Positions 25,872-38,423 of a stretch of DNA of 64,000 nucleotides are shown here, piece after piece; the stretch's first letter is position 1, and each line of letters starts with the position of its first letter. A model generated the notes under the pieces. The model was not told the DNA's origin and did not search any database. It saw only the letters and a list, made by a program, of their open reading frames with translations. Source of the DNA: Isoperla grammatica (lineage: Eukaryota > Arthropoda > Insecta > Plecoptera > Perlodidae); the NCBI GenBank assembly GCA_945910005.1, contig OX246745.1, positions 43,976,251 to 44,040,250 on the forward strand, read 5' to 3'. The position numbers and the translations under genes are program-made.

Positions 25872-26574
25872 TTTTTTTTTTTTCCCCTTTATTATAAGAA
25901 CCTAGTTAATTTACATTCGATACAATCCCACAAAGCTACACACGTAGCTTGTCTGTGGGGATAACAAACACAACTAATTGAAAGTAATCTAGACTCCCAA
26001 CACCTATTACAACATTAATACATTTCGTAATACTAAATAATTAAATAATAATATAATATAATACAAAATTCAAAAACATTAAGCACTCTTCGAATGCTAT
26101 TAACATAGTGCGATAGTATCACGTAACAAAAACATTTTTAATTCCCTTTTCACAGTACTTATACTATCCAAGTTCCTCAGGTCTTTGGGAAGCTTATTAA
26201 AATTAAATGGCACACAATATTCCAAAGCACGCTTGCCGTACTTATTGTCAAACTTAGGTACTTTAAAAAACTCGGCTTTTTTGGCACGAGTATACAAACT
26301 ATGGTCTATTACGTTTTTAAACATTTCCTGGTAGTAAAACTTCAACACCAATTTATATATAAATAATGTATTAACAGGAAGGACATCACACAATCTATAT
26401 AACCCACTTGTTGTAAAACATAAATCATTTGGTTTATTATACGATATTAACCTAAGCATTCTGTTCTGCAGTAAAATAATATGTTTTATATTTGAAAACG
26501 AAGCATTACCCCATGCTGTCAAGGCGTATGAAATGACGGACTCAGCAAGCGCAATATAAACCGTTCTTAAAAGA
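25872..26574 (-). pseudogene. 5'-truncated LINE: C-terminal part of a CR1/L2-like reverse transcriptase ORF
   Basis: Minus-strand translation gives TVYIALAESVISYALTAWG, LLQNRMLRLISYN and KLPKDLRNLDSISTVKRELK, the pattern found after the reverse-transcriptase domain of CR1/L2/Jockey-type LINEs. Endonuclease and catalytic YADD parts are absent. Coding ends near 26100, followed by a short 3' region and an A tail (the T run at 25873-25884 on the plus strand). The 5' side ends at a microsatellite that happens to keep the frame open, so the apparent 214-residue frame is a chimera of leucine/serine repeat and LINE. It is not related closely enough to the 40.6 kb LINE to be called the same family. 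Confidence 0.8.
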
Positions 26575-26730
<156 letters not shown>

Positions 26731-27300
26731 GTAAACTCTACCATGTTACGTACAACGTTGCCTCTGACCTATATATTATATAGACTATGGACTAGAGAGA
26801 GTAGTGCGGCTATTGCACTCTTGAGGGTAACCGTGCCGTCCCGTTCTTGCCGTGCCGTCCCGTGCCGACGAGATATTGATTCGCTCTCCTCTCCGCCTCT
26901 CTTCTCTCCCTAGGGAGCTTTCCCCGTCGTTCACCTTGCACCGTTGGCTAGATTCCTGTTTTTAGTGCATTTACCTAACGGGAGAACCTTGACCGACTAA
27001 TACAACTGACAGCGCACAAACCATGTGTGGTCGAAAATAGACAACTATTTAGTTATATTTATACTACAATGAGCCGTGGAATGCGAGAACACAACTTGAA
27101 TTGGGTATTTCCATCTGAACTGCAAACCTGGGCACGTAAATACCATTGCTCCGATCATGGTCTTCACTTCCTATGTGTTGACGGCTTTGGCATGGATTTC
27201 TGGCCGACAGAAAACCAATTTTCGGCAACTTCGGGTTAGGCTCTGAGTCCAACCCTTCAAATATCCCTTCCTCACTGATAAAGGTTACCCCCTCCCTATT
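26731..27300. other. Non-coding stretch
   Basis: A short CCGTGCCGTCCCGT repetition lies at 26830-26865. The frame at 27027-27239 begins at GTG and shows no domain. Nothing else supported. Confidence 0.5.
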
Positions 27301-27308
27301 AGAGCTTG

Positions 27309-27732
27309 CAGTGGCGTATACACGGGGGGAAGGGGGAGGGGACAAAACCCCCCCCTTTAGCAAAGGAAACATGGAAAATGACCTTTTACATTTCAATAGA
27401 CAGTATTTCAATAGTATTTCAATAGACAGATGTTTTACTTTATAATTATTGTATATTATTGTAATTAAAAGCAAAATCAATACGAAAAATATGCAAATTA
27501 TTGATTGAGGTTCCTTTTATTAGCGGTGCTAAGGAAAAAATGTGTTGTCAGAAACTGAGTAATCTTGTTTCAGTTGGCCGCAGTAAAACGCACAGATTTG
27601 CACTAAAATTACCTTGACGAGAATTTTTTCGGGGGGCAAGCCCCCCGGAACCTCAATTGTGTTACGGCTCCACTCTGTATAATATGGGTTGAACCCCCCC
27701 CCCCCCTTTCCCAATTCCTGGATACGCCACTG
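27309..27732. mobile_element. Non-autonomous hAT-type element (424 bp)
   Basis: The left end CAGTGGCGTATACACG and right end GGATACGCCACTG are inverted. The exact 8-bp duplication AGAGCTTG lies at 27301-27308 and 27733-27740. G and C runs sit just inside both ends, as in the element at 1275. No transposase frame. Confidence 0.93.
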
Positions 27733-27740
27733 AGAGCTTG

Positions 27741-28122
27741 GTTTACGCACTTTATTGTAGCAGTAGCAGTAGCAGTGCTTTGGCGTCTCCAACCTACTGT
27801 ACTCACATTAGGAGAGATAATATGGTAACTCTCATGTTTCCATCATTAAAACGATTACTCGCTACAATAATTGTTGACGTGGCAACTGTGGTAGTAACGT
27901 CAATTTGCACTTCGTTTTTTTTTATATTAGTTTTACATGGCATCCGCATAATGGTAGATAAGTATTTTTAATATGAATTAACACTAAATGTAGGCCTAGG
28001 CCTAACTAATAACGTCAAACTTTGTTTATTTTTACCAGCGGTAGTTGGGGGTAAACATCCTCCCCAACCATCTCTCGCCGTCCGCGGCTGCTACGCGGTT
28101 GGGCCGAAGATGCGAAGGTCCT
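27741..28122. other. Non-coding stretch
   Basis: Short GTAGCA repetition near 27757. A GC-rich patch before 28122 leads into a tandem repeat. No gene seen. Confidence 0.5.
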
Positions 28123-28438
28123 AAAGCTGTGCAATGACGAGCGATGAGCGCGATGGGTGAGCGCGGTGCGTCACGCAGAAAACAAAGCTGTGCAATGACG
28201 CTTGCGTGAGCGCGGTGCGTCACGCAGAAAACAAAGCTGTGCAATGACGCTTGCGTGAGCGCGGTGCGTCACGCAGAAAACAAAGCTGTGCAGTGACGCT
28301 TGCGTGAGCGCGGTGCGTCACGCAGAAAACAAAGCTGTGCAATGACGCTTGCGTGAGCGCTATGCGTCACGCGGAAAACAAAGCTGTGCAATGACGCTTG
28401 CGTGAGCGCTATGCGTCACGCGGAAAACAAAGCTGTGT
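28123..28438. repeat. 49-bp tandem repeat, about 6 units
   Basis: Each unit runs from AAAGCTGTGCAATGACGC to GTCACGCAGAAAAC, 49 bp. The first unit is longer with a diverged insert. The last two carry GCTATGCGTCACGCGG in place of GCGGTGCGTCACGCAG, so they share a later ancestor. GCGTCACGC and GCGTGAGCGC give internal symmetry. Confidence 0.9.
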
Positions 28439-28572
28439 TTTTAAATAGGGATGATTTTACAAAGTCCCGTGCGACAAAATCTTGAGCATTCTAGCCTACG
28501 TCGCAACCACGTTTTCATTTTAGTGCTCACTGTAAAATGTCTACGTCTGATCTCGAAAGCTGGACAAGTGGT

Positions 28573-28735
28573 TGTAGTTGTCCCAAAACTACGATACAGA
28601 TGCTTTCGTCACAGGCGACGGGTTCGTAGCCAATGAGCGATCGGTATTTGCGCGGGTGTGTCTCGGGCGGTTCGCTGGTTGGCTATGAGTTGCCTGTGAC
28701 GCAAGCATATTATGTAAGGTAGTCTTGGGCCAAGA
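28573..28735. repeat. Palindromic foldback element, copy C
   Basis: Same family as 3729-3897: GTTGTCCCAAAACTACG and ATGCTTTCGTCACAGGCGAC on the left, TTGCCTGTGACGCAAGCAT and TAGTCTTGGGCCAAG on the right, around a loop with TCGGTATTTGCGCGGGTGTG. It sits next to the 49-bp array. Confidence 0.75.
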
Positions 28736-31204
28736 TAAAGAGATAAGAGAAGTTTACACGGTTGTCAGCTATTAGTTCTTACTGCTAGGGGTGGGCAAAG
28801 TATGCCTATACATACACCCCTGCTTGTAAAGTAGTGAACACATATGTGGTTTACGTCGCCGACAATATGTTTGTCTAGGTCGAAATTTAATTAAACGAAA
28901 TTTAAACTTAATTTTATTACGCCCGAAGAATTGACTTTTTGAAGACGTAATCTGACGTACGAACGTCCGTGTTTCCCGTCTACTTGGATGCCTAGACCGA
29001 AGTAAACAGTATCTTGATCTTTGTCAGCAATATTCGTTTTACCCTCTCAGTCTCAGCCCCCCCCCCCCCCCCCCCCCCCCCGCCCCACAATTTGCCTTCG
29101 TGGTCTGCGGAGTGGGTATCCATGTTGACGCAAACAAGCTCGAGCTGTTGCCGCCGAGGACGGGACGGAGGGCTCAATGCATGCATGCAACATGGCGAGA
29201 GAAACAAATCATCTCGCAACTACCCACTTTTCAGTTGGAAATATAGCGAGCGTACGAGTAGATTTTTCGAGGGTTCTGATTGAATAAAATAATTCTTCAT
29301 TTGGATTGTTTTGAAGATGCAATGCGGGAGGTGACTGCTAAATATACCCGTGTACCTACCCCACGTGGTCGGGTGTGCACTGCCATGTGGTGCTTGCTGC
29401 AGTGTGCAGTGTCGCTCCGACCGTGCGCGATGACATCCAACACCACGTAAGTGCTGCTTGCTGCTTCATGCTGTTGCTGTTGCTGCCTCTCAAGATCTAG
29501 CGTGACTAATTAATTGCTACCCGAAGGGTTTTTGTGTTTTCGGAGAAACTTCGTGAGGCTGAACTTGTTCTCAGAATGGAACAAACCTTTATTTTACAAC
29601 ACAGCATATGGCAGAAATATTAAATAATAAACGGGTGGGTCACGCAATCACGCTAACATCGTGGCTCAAGTCAGAAACATGACTGCATGGTGGAGGCAAC
29701 GTAGTGTTTTGTTGATTGTTGTATGAGTATCATCGTCAAGCGCACGTGCACCCTTTCCTTCGATGTGATGCCATGACAATCATTGCATCCCCGGGGTCCC
29801 ACATACTCCATGCGATGCGCGATAGAATACACCTCCGCCGGATGCCAAGTTACACGAGTGATGTACTGCATGGCATACAGTCGCACTTGTTCCCGTGATA
29901 TGTACTTACAGTATTCAATACCGTTATCATTCGTTCGCTCGTTTGTTTTTTGTTTGTTGTTGTGACAATTGAATGAATGCACTCGGAAGTTTTTTCCTCT
30001 GTTGCATGTTTTGTTGCTATTGGATGACTGGAGTGTGGCACGTCTGCTTTGTGTACTGTCCACTGTAGACTGCGGAGGTGAGCTTAGACCCACGACGCGC
30101 TTTGGGCCGGGGCCCTATAACCCCCAGGACCGGATGGTACCCTTTGATTTCCGCCCTCGTCAATGTGTCGATGCTGCCAACGACTGGGAATTATAAACGT
30201 TTCCAGGATGTCTAGAAACAGCGCCAACAACGGCTTGCAACATTCAAGTCAACCCTAAGTTCATACAAAACTGGGGTTGAACCCTAGTTGTGGCATTGAG
30301 TCCAGGTGTGCAGTCGGTCCCCTTGCACCTTGTCTCGTCTGCCCATGCAACAAGCAATCATTTAGCAGCTGACTCAGTGACAAACCAGGCGGGGTGGAGC
30401 GTCGTCTCTGGCATCTCAGTTCTACCTGCCAAAATCTCGTGCAGTGCTAATTAAATTAAGTTGCCATAGGTTCGACTACAAACAAATTTACTAAAAAATG
30501 TTACTGAAATATTGTAGATAGTCTGGATTAGGTAAAGAATAATAAACTTCAATAATCACATATATTCTGTGGAAATAAAATAAATACAGTGCAAACAGAA
30601 TCAGTGGCCTTAGCAACTCCGTACGTTCTTGAGTCTGGGCTTGAATATGTGTGTGTTTTTCTCATAAATTCATTGTCGATAATAAACAGTAGGCCTATTC
30701 ACACACGCTCGCTAATATTCAATATAACAACTGTATTATAGGCCAGACATTATTCTAATCAGTTGGCACCACAGCTCGAGTCAGCAGCGTATCTCATTCA
30801 CCCGTGGTTGTGTTTCAAGACTAGGCGGAACAGCGAAACACCCTCATATCAAGATGAATCCGAAATGATCCTCATTTTATAAAGCGCAAAGTTCCGTAAT
30901 GGTAATGAATCCAAAGAAAGGGGCTGTCCATAAATGTGGTGCATGCAGTTAGCCACACAAGGTATGTATGGCTCTCATCGTTCATTTTTACATCGCTCGC
31001 TAAAATACGACAAAATACGCAATTGAAGTGTGGATGTCGCATGAAGCACATAACCTCCACGTCCGTTGAACTTACTTCCTCTGAGGAGGTTAATGCATTG
31101 ATATCGTCATAACATCTTAGTTTGTTGAAGAGTCCCGCAAGAGTGAAGGAATTAGGGACTCATCTCGCTGCTACTGCAAACACCACAATACTAGACTACA
31201 TTCC
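28736..31204. other. Non-coding stretch with a long C run
   Basis: A run of about 25 C lies at 29057-29081 and produces proline or glycine frames on either strand. Several frames of 60-140 codons overlap on both strands between 29671 and 30196 with no recognisable domain, a pattern typical of chance. No RNA gene recognised. Confidence 0.5.
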
Positions 31205-31300
31205 TGAAGTGATTCATGAATTAACGTACGCGATCATGGTTGTTCCGATCTAGGTTCGAACCCTGGTTTGGGTATGGGTGTCATACTCCTATGTGTCATC
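31205..31300 (+). repeat. Possible tRNA-derived SINE head (B-box-like)
   Basis: The word GGTTCGAACCC at 31253-31263 is a strong match to the internal Pol III B box. About 45 bases upstream, AGTGATTCATGAATTAACG could be a degraded A box. Many animal SINEs have this layout. There is no folded tRNA and no identified tail, so this is a suggestion only. Confidence 0.35.
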
Positions 31301-31473
31301 GTTTCCGAATGGGAGGCGTAAAGGCGCAAGGCTTGATACCCACAGTGTGTGTGTTACACCTGGAGTCCGTTGTTTTGTCTCCAGTGACTCGAGCTGGTGT
31401 AGCCGTAGCCTACCTTTCATCTCTGGTTCGTCCTTGGGGCGGCCGTTAACCTCGCCGCCGTGCTGTGTAGACG

Positions 31474-34400
31474 GACCTGTCTCACCGACCTGTCTCACCG
31501 ACCTGTCTCATATACCTGTCTCACCGACCTGTCTCATATACCTGTCTCACCGACCTGTCTCATAGACCTGTCTCACCGACCTGTCTCATATACCTGTCTC
31601 ACCGACCTGTCTCATATACCTGTCTCACCGACCTGTCTCATAGACCTGTCTCACCGACCTGTCTCACCGACCTGTCTCACAGACCTGACTCATAGACCTG
31701 TCTCATAGACCTGTCCTCATAGACCTGTCTCATAGACCTGTCCTCACAGACCTGTCTCATAGACCTGTCCTCACAGACCTGTCACATAGACCTGTCCTCA
31801 CAGACCGGTCTCACCGACCTGTCTCACCGACCTGTCTCACCGACCTGTCTCATATACCTGTCTCACCGACCTGTCTCATATACCTGTCTCACCGACCTGT
31901 CTCACCGACCTGTCTCACCGACCTGTCTCATCGACCTGTCTCATATACCTGTCTCACCGACCTGTCTCATATACCTGTCTCACCGACCTGTCTCACCGAC
32001 CTGTCTCACCGACCTGTCTCATCGACCTGTCTCATAGACCTGTCTCACCGACCTGTCTCACAGACCTGTCTCACCGACCTGTCTCACAGACCTGTCTCAT
32101 AGACCTGTCTCATAGACCTGTCCTCATAGACCTGTCCTCACAGACCTGTCTCATAGACCTGTCCTCATAGACCTGTCTCATAGACCTGTCCTCACAGACC
32201 TGTCTCATAGACCTGTCTCATAGACCTGTCCTCATAGACCTGTCCTCACAGACCTGTCTCATAGACCTGTCTCATAGACCTGTCCTCATAGACCTGTCTC
32301 ACAGACCTGTCTCACCGACCTGTCTCACCGACATGTCTCACCGACCTGTCTCACCGACCTGTCTCATATACCTGTCTCATATACCTGTCTCATAGACCTG
32401 TCTCACCGACCTGTCTCACCGACCTGTCTCACCGACCTGTCTCATAGACCTGTCTCACAGACCTGTCTCAAAGACCTGTCCTCAAAGACCTGTCTCATAG
32501 ACCTGTCTCAAAGACCTGTCCTCACAGACCTGTCCTCACAGACCTGTCATCACAGACCTGTCCTCACAGACCTGTCCTCACAGACCTGTCCTCACAGACC
32601 TGTCCTCATAGACTTGTCTCATAGACCTGTCTCATAGACCTGTCTCATAGACCTGTCCTCACAGACCTGTCTCATGGACCTGTCTCATGGACCTGTCTCA
32701 TAGACCTGTCCTCATAGACCTGTCTCATAGACCTGTCCTCACAGACCTGTCTCATAGACCTGTCTCATAGACCTGTCTCATAGACCTGTCCTCATAGACC
32801 GTTCTCACAGACCTGTCTCACCGACCTGTCTCACCGACCTGTCTCACCGACCTGTCTCACAGACCTGTCTCACAGACCTGTCTCAAAGACCTGTCCTCAA
32901 AGACCTGTCTCATAGACCTGTCTCACAGACCTGTCTCAAAGACCTGTCCTCAAAGACCTGTCTCATAGACCTGTCTCACAGACAAGTCCTCACAGACCTG
33001 TCACATAGACCTGTCCTCACAGACCGGTCATCACAGACCTGTCTCACCGACCTGTCTCACAGACCTGTCTCATAGACCTGTCTCATAGACCTGTCCTCAT
33101 AGACCGTTCTCACAGACCTGTCTAACCGACCTGTCTCATATACCTGTCTCACCGACCTGTCTCACCGACCTGTCTCACCGACCTGTCTCATAGACCTGTC
33201 TCACGGACCTGTCTCAAAGACCTGTCTCATAGACCTGTCTCACAGACAAGTCCTCACAGACCTGTCCTCACAGACCTGTCCTCACAGACCTGTCCTCACA
33301 GACCTGTCCTCATAGACTTGTCCTCATAGACCTGTCTCATAGACCTGTCTCATAGACCTGTCTCATAGACCTGTCTCATGGACCTGTCTCATAGACCTGT
33401 CCTCATAGACCTGTCTCATAGACCTGTCTCATAGACCTGTCTCATAGACCTGTCTCACAGACCTGTCTCATATACCTGTCTCACAGACCTGTCTCACAGA
33501 CCTGTCTCATAGACCTGTCTCATAGACCTGTCTCATAGACCTGTCTCATAGACCTGTCCTCACAGACCTGTCTCATAGACCTGTCCTCACAGACCTGTCT
33601 CATAGACCTGTCCTCATAGACCTGTCTCATAGACCTGTCCTCACAGACCTGTCTCATAGACCTGTCCTCACAGACCTGTCTCACAGACCTGTCTCATAGA
33701 CCTGTCTCATAGACCTGTCCTCATAGACCTGTCCTCACAGACCTGTCTCATAGACCTGTCCTCATAGACCTGTCTCATAGACCTGTCCTCACAGACCTGT
33801 CTCATAGACCTGTCTCATAGACCTGTCCTCATAGACCTGTCCTCACAGACCTGTCTCATACACCTGTCCTCATAGACCTGTCTCATAGACCTGTCCTCAT
33901 AGACCTGTCTCATAGACCTGTCCTCACAGACCTGTCTCATAGACCTGTCCTCATAGACCTGTCTCATAGACCTGTCCTCACAGACCTGTCTCATAGACCT
34001 GTCCTCATCGACCTGTCTCACAGACCTGTCTCATAGACCTGTCTCATAGACCTGTCCTCATAGACCTGTCCTCACAGACCTGTCTCATAGACCTGTCCTC
34101 ATAGACCTGTCTCATAGACCTGTCCTCACAGACCTGTCTCATAGACCTGTCCTCATAGACCTGTCCTCACAGACCTGTCTCATAGACCTGTCCTCATAGA
34201 CCTGTCTCATAGACCTGTCCTCACAGACCTGTCCTCACAGACCTGTCTCATAGACCTGTCTCATAGACCTGTCCTCACAGACCTGTCCTCATAGACCTGT
34301 CCTCATAGACCTGTCCTCATAGACCTGTCTCATAGACCTGTCTCATAGACCTGTCTCATAGACCTGTCCTCACAGACCTGTCTCATAGACCTGTCCTCAT

Positions 34401-34957
34401 AGACCTGTCCTCACAGACCTGTCTCATAGACCTGTCCTCATAGACCTGTCTCATAGACCTGTCTCATAGACCTGTCCTCATAGACCTGTCTCATAGACCT
34501 GTCCTCACAGACCTGTCTCATAGACCTGTCCTCATAGACCTGTCTCATAGACCTGTCTCATAGACCTGTCCTCATAGACCTGTCCTCACAGACCTGTCTC
34601 ATAGACCTGTCCTCATAGACCTGTCTCATAGACCTGTCCTCACAGACCTGTCTCATAGACCTGTCCTCATAGACCTGTCCTCACAGACCTGTCTCATAGA
34701 CCTGTCTCATAGACCTGTCTCATAGACCTGTCTCACAGACCTGTCTCACAGACCTGTCCTCATAGACCTGTCTCATAGACCTGTCTCACAGACCTGTCTC
34801 ACAGACCTGTCTCACAGACCTGTCTCATAGACCTGTCCTCATAGACCTGTCTCATAGACCTGTCCTCACAGACCTTTCTCACAGACCTGTCTCATAGACC
34901 TGTCTCATAGACCTGTCTCAGCGTCCGGCTGTCCCCTATCTGACGGACCTGTCTCAT
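31474..34957. repeat. 13/14-bp minisatellite, roughly 250 units
   Basis: The units are CCTGTCTCACCGA, CCTGTCTCATAGA or CCTGTCTCATATA (13 bp) and CCTGTCCTCATAGA or CCTGTCCTCACAGA (14 bp). The left third is dominated by 13-mers ending CCGA or ATA. The right two thirds mix 13- and 14-mers, often alternating, giving a 27-bp pair that reads as a repeating nonapeptide on the minus strand near 33815-34021. The last partial units at 34921-34957 are diverged. No coding role is supported. Confidence 0.96.
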
Positions 34958-35278
34958 CTCGTCCGCCCCTCGCTGTCCCCTGCCATCCCTAACCTAACCG
35001 TGCCCCGCAGTACCCCGGCCGTCCGCCGCGCTCGCATATCGTCGGGTTCGGGCAGAACTACGAACCATTTCATTTGGACCTTGGCAAGAGGCACTTTGTG
35101 ATGTTATATAGTCGAATAATGGAATTTTTTAAATGTAGTAATTACTTATTAATAGTTTGTTTTAATACGTATTTGCCGCACAGTTTAAACGATGAAAAAT
35201 GATAGCTGAATATGAAATACAGTTCAAAACCCATACCTTATGCAGATTCGAACCTACGTACGCTTAGAAACATTTTTT

Positions 35279-35314
<36 letters not shown>

Positions 35315-36528
35315 CAGTGCTATTTTTCTAAAATAAAGTTAACCGGTGCGATCGGTATAATGTTTCATGTGACTGGCGTGGTGTAGCTGGGGTCTGGGGC
35401 GAAGCCCCAGCCGCCGGAGGCAAATTCGCCATAGGCGTAAATTTTTTGGGGTACTGCAATAAGTTTGATGGCCAAAAACGCATTTTTAAGGCGGATTTGT
35501 ATCGTAGATATCGACGAAATATGAAGCTTATGTTGCACAGCTCATGACTATAGATCCTGTGGCCACACGATCGAGCAGCGCGTGGGCGTGAACTGGCGTC
35601 CGCAGAAAACATAAAATATATTTTTTTTAAACGTGTTGGTGCTGGGGTGAGTGATGGTTTCATTTTAATAAGACGGAAATTAAAATTATTTATTCAACCC
35701 CCACCCCCCCACCCCCCCACCCCCCCACCCCCCCGCCTCATGTTGAATCCGCCCCTGTTTAACGTGACCCAAACACGAGACGTGCATTTACTCACTACAA
35801 ACTTAATAATATTTGTTTTAAAATAATTTATAACTCACCAAAATCGATGATATCGAATTCAAAGCAATTTCCAAACATGACTCATAGTCATGTTAACGTC
35901 AGCAACACGTCGGTCTTTTGCTCTGTTTCGGGTATAGGTGGCGAGGTGACGACCCAAGAAGTTATTTTTCGGTTCATTTTTATTTTTTACACTCACTAAG
36001 CACATACACACTCGCTAATCACGACGACATCTCCACTCGTCACCAGAGAGGAAACTAACCCTGCCACACACAACTTACAATCCCTTGACCACCGATCTTC
36101 CCCCCCCCCCCCCCCCCTTCCTCCCCCAACACAACCCAATCGTTGTCTGTAAATTGAAAAGGCGCTTTCCCGGAAAACAGAAAAGTAAGAATAGGTAGAT
36201 TCTCTTTTGCGGTTCCCAGAAGCTACTCTTGACAGTTGACATTTTAGTCATAACAACCCTAATTATCTTTCCTTAGAACTGATGACCCAAATAATAAAAA
36301 AGATTACTGAAGTGAGTGGCCGCCAAGGGTCTAAAAAGAAGTGATTCACTACATATCACACCCATGTCACCAGCAGGTGGCAACATTCTTATATTACGAA
36401 ATGAAACTGATTTTGCAGTCACAAGCCTGTCACACTGCACACTTCAAAGTTATTAACGCGCTTCAAGGCTAATCGTAGCGTACCGGCTATAGTGTGACTT
36501 CATTGCCTTTTACCGGAAAAAAAGCCCT
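34958..36528. other. Non-coding stretch with (AAT)n and remnants of a hAT-like element
   Basis: An AAT microsatellite occupies 35281-35314. At 35388-35440 the GC module GGGGCGAAGCCCC and CGCCGGAGG recurs, and at 35737-35756 GAATCCGCCCCTG resembles a hAT right end. No matching left end or target duplication was found. C runs occur at 35701-35733 and about 36100-36117. Confidence 0.55.
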
Positions 36529-36540
36529 GATAATAATAAT

Positions 36541-36624
<84 letters not shown>
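36529..36624. repeat. (AAT)n microsatellite
   Basis: About 30 AAT copies with one TTAAT irregularity near the start, followed by a short AAGAAGAAAC triplication. Confidence 0.95.
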
Positions 36625-36625
<1 letters not shown>

Positions 36626-36873
36626 TGACAAGAAGAAACAAGAAGAAACAAGAAACGATTTTAATTGATGTTGCCGTTCCTTTATGCCACAATGTAGAGA
36701 CAACTATTGGCGGGAAAAGATTAACAGATATAAGGAGTTATCTATTAAAGCCCTACTTTTGGTTTGGTAAATGTGCCCTTCAATAAATCAGACAAAAAAT
36801 TAAAAAAAATCGAGCGCAAATTTTATTGAGAATGGTTGAACCGTTTGGGCAGGAAGGCTGTTTTAAGTTTTTG

Positions 36874-36896
36874 TGACGTCACTAGCCGTGACGTCA
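36874..36896. promoter_or_regulatory. Paired CRE palindromes, possible promoter element
   Basis: TGACGTCA, the full CREB/ATF palindrome, occurs at 36874-36881 and 36889-36896, 15 bp apart, next to a GC-rich patch (36897-36960) and about 160 bp before the ATG of a THAP-like relic. A regulatory role is inferred from motif and position only. Confidence 0.4.
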
Positions 36897-37052
36897 CAGC
36901 GGGGCAAGGCCGGCTCGCCCCGACAACCCCGCAGCCAGCGCCGTCCGACAGTTCGTGTCATGTCAAAGCAAACCCTTACTCTCACTCATCGCATCTTCAC
37001 TGATAATAATGTACGGAAATGTATTTTAATACGTGTAAAATAAATTACAAAC

Positions 37053-37240
37053 ATGGTTGGTTCGTGTGTTGGTTTTCAGTGTACAACAGCAAAGTGCAAA
37101 GATCGGGCTTGTATTTTATTTATTTCCAAGCATTGAAAAATATTTAGGCATACCGCATAATATATATGAAAGGTGGTTGCGAGTAGTAAAAAGAAAACAT
37201 TTCCAACCTACTAAAACTGTATGTGTAGTTGGTCTATGCA
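37053..37240 (+). pseudogene. Frameshifted THAP-like zinc-finger domain
   Basis: From the ATG at 37053 the frame reads MVGSCVGFQCTTAKCKDR, matching the start of a THAP domain (a C-x4-C pair after a short N-terminus), and then stops. In the next frame, after a 1-base shift near 37108, it continues with LVFYLFPSIEKYLG, ERWLRVVKRKHF and PTKTVCV, carrying the expected FP, W and F-x-P of THAP domains. The final C-x2-H pair is not intact. The THAP domain is a DNA-binding C2CH finger of transcription factors and P-element-like transposases. The relic is either a dead host gene exon or transposase exon; a sequencing indel is the alternative. Confidence 0.5.
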
Positions 37241-38423
37241 AGAGAAAGAAAATATATCTGTTAACTACGCAAATAGGCCTACCTATTCAAAACCGAAGTA
37301 TAATGCTTCTTCCCCTTGGGCGGTTTTGGTCCGTACTCCGTATACACGCTGTTTGCTTCCGGGTACTCTTTCTTGACGGCGCTTGCGACACACGAGGAAT
37401 AACTACCCTCTTGTCTTTACCAAATGACTCTCAAGACTTCATCCAATACACAAATAATTGTTACGCAAAGAGTGTCTCCACATTTTGTTCGAAACAAGTT
37501 TGAGGTATTTCACCGTCTGCACGCATGCGTAACACGGAATCGTCTGCCGAACTGTGTTCAAACTTCAAACTGTCCACGTCTAAAATTATTTTTTCGAAAA
37601 TGAATGAATTGTTGTACACTCCCAAGTTAATGCTTAGCCTACTACTTTAATTGATTCAGATTCTTGATACTAAATCCGTGTCCATAACAGTCACCGCATT
37701 GCCGACGTGTGCACCGTTCCGTCCGGTTCCGTGTTCCAAACTCTGCCTTCGAATGTTTTGAACTTCGCACTCTCGATCACGTTATTCCGTAGTTTTTGGT
37801 CAATTTCTTCGACTGTGTATTTTGGTTCGAAACAGACATTCCACACTTAGTGTACAAGCTTGGACTGACTGACACTTTCTAAAAATAACGTAATAAACGA
37901 ATAAACCGTACGTTGCCCTCTGAAGGCGGGGCTGGCAGCTGCGAGGGTTGCATTGAAGGCCGCGTAGACCATTCAAACCTGCCCCGCTGTGACGTAGTTT
38001 TCGCGCCACAATCGACCTCGCTCGAAAATAAGTTTTCCCTCATAATCAATGAACCACTGAACCCATTTACGAGATTTTTTCTTTATTCCTATTTTCTATT
38101 GGGTCTTTATCACATAATCATCCATCGCTTCAAACCGGGATACTGCCTTTAAAATAAAAAGGCAGTGGAAGCAGAATAATGTAACTGTTATCAGCAAATG
38201 TTATTGTTCCGCGAAAACTGCATGACAGTATTAAACTAATTGGTCTCCAACCGAACATATACATCGAGATGCAAAAAGCAATAATTTTGAACACATGTCG
38301 GATAGCACGAACATTTTTGAACTAAGAAGAATGAAGACTTCAAGAAGTTCTCCATCCTGATGGTGGTTTTTGTGGTTTCCGCCATACGAAGAGCGAATGC
38401 GGGGATGGGTACAAACATCTACA
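37241..38423. other. Non-coding stretch after the THAP relic
   Basis: The frame containing the second THAP half stays open to 37503 but without a recognisable domain. The rest has no supported feature. Confidence 0.45.

Noticed and set aside
25697..25897. Isoleucine-, tyrosine-, serine- or proline-rich open frames over simple repeats (also 26650, 29050, 36500, 44475, 49300)
   Set aside because: They are translations of AAT, GATA and poly-C tracts.
29671..30196. Group of overlapping 60-140 codon frames on both strands
   Set aside because: No domain, no splice context and mutual overlap on opposite strands; chance openings in GC-balanced sequence.
31253..31263. Functional tRNA gene at the GGTTCGAACCC word
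   Set aside because: No acceptor stem or anticodon arm can be folded around it; at most a SINE-type promoter.
35388..35756. Another complete hAT element
   Set aside because: A right-end-like GCCCCTG and the GC module are present, but I found neither a matching left end nor an 8-bp duplication.
37057..37503. 148-codon gene at the THAP locus
   Set aside because: It begins at TTG in the frame shifted from the true ATG; only the combination of two frames makes a THAP domain, so it is a relic or sequencing error.
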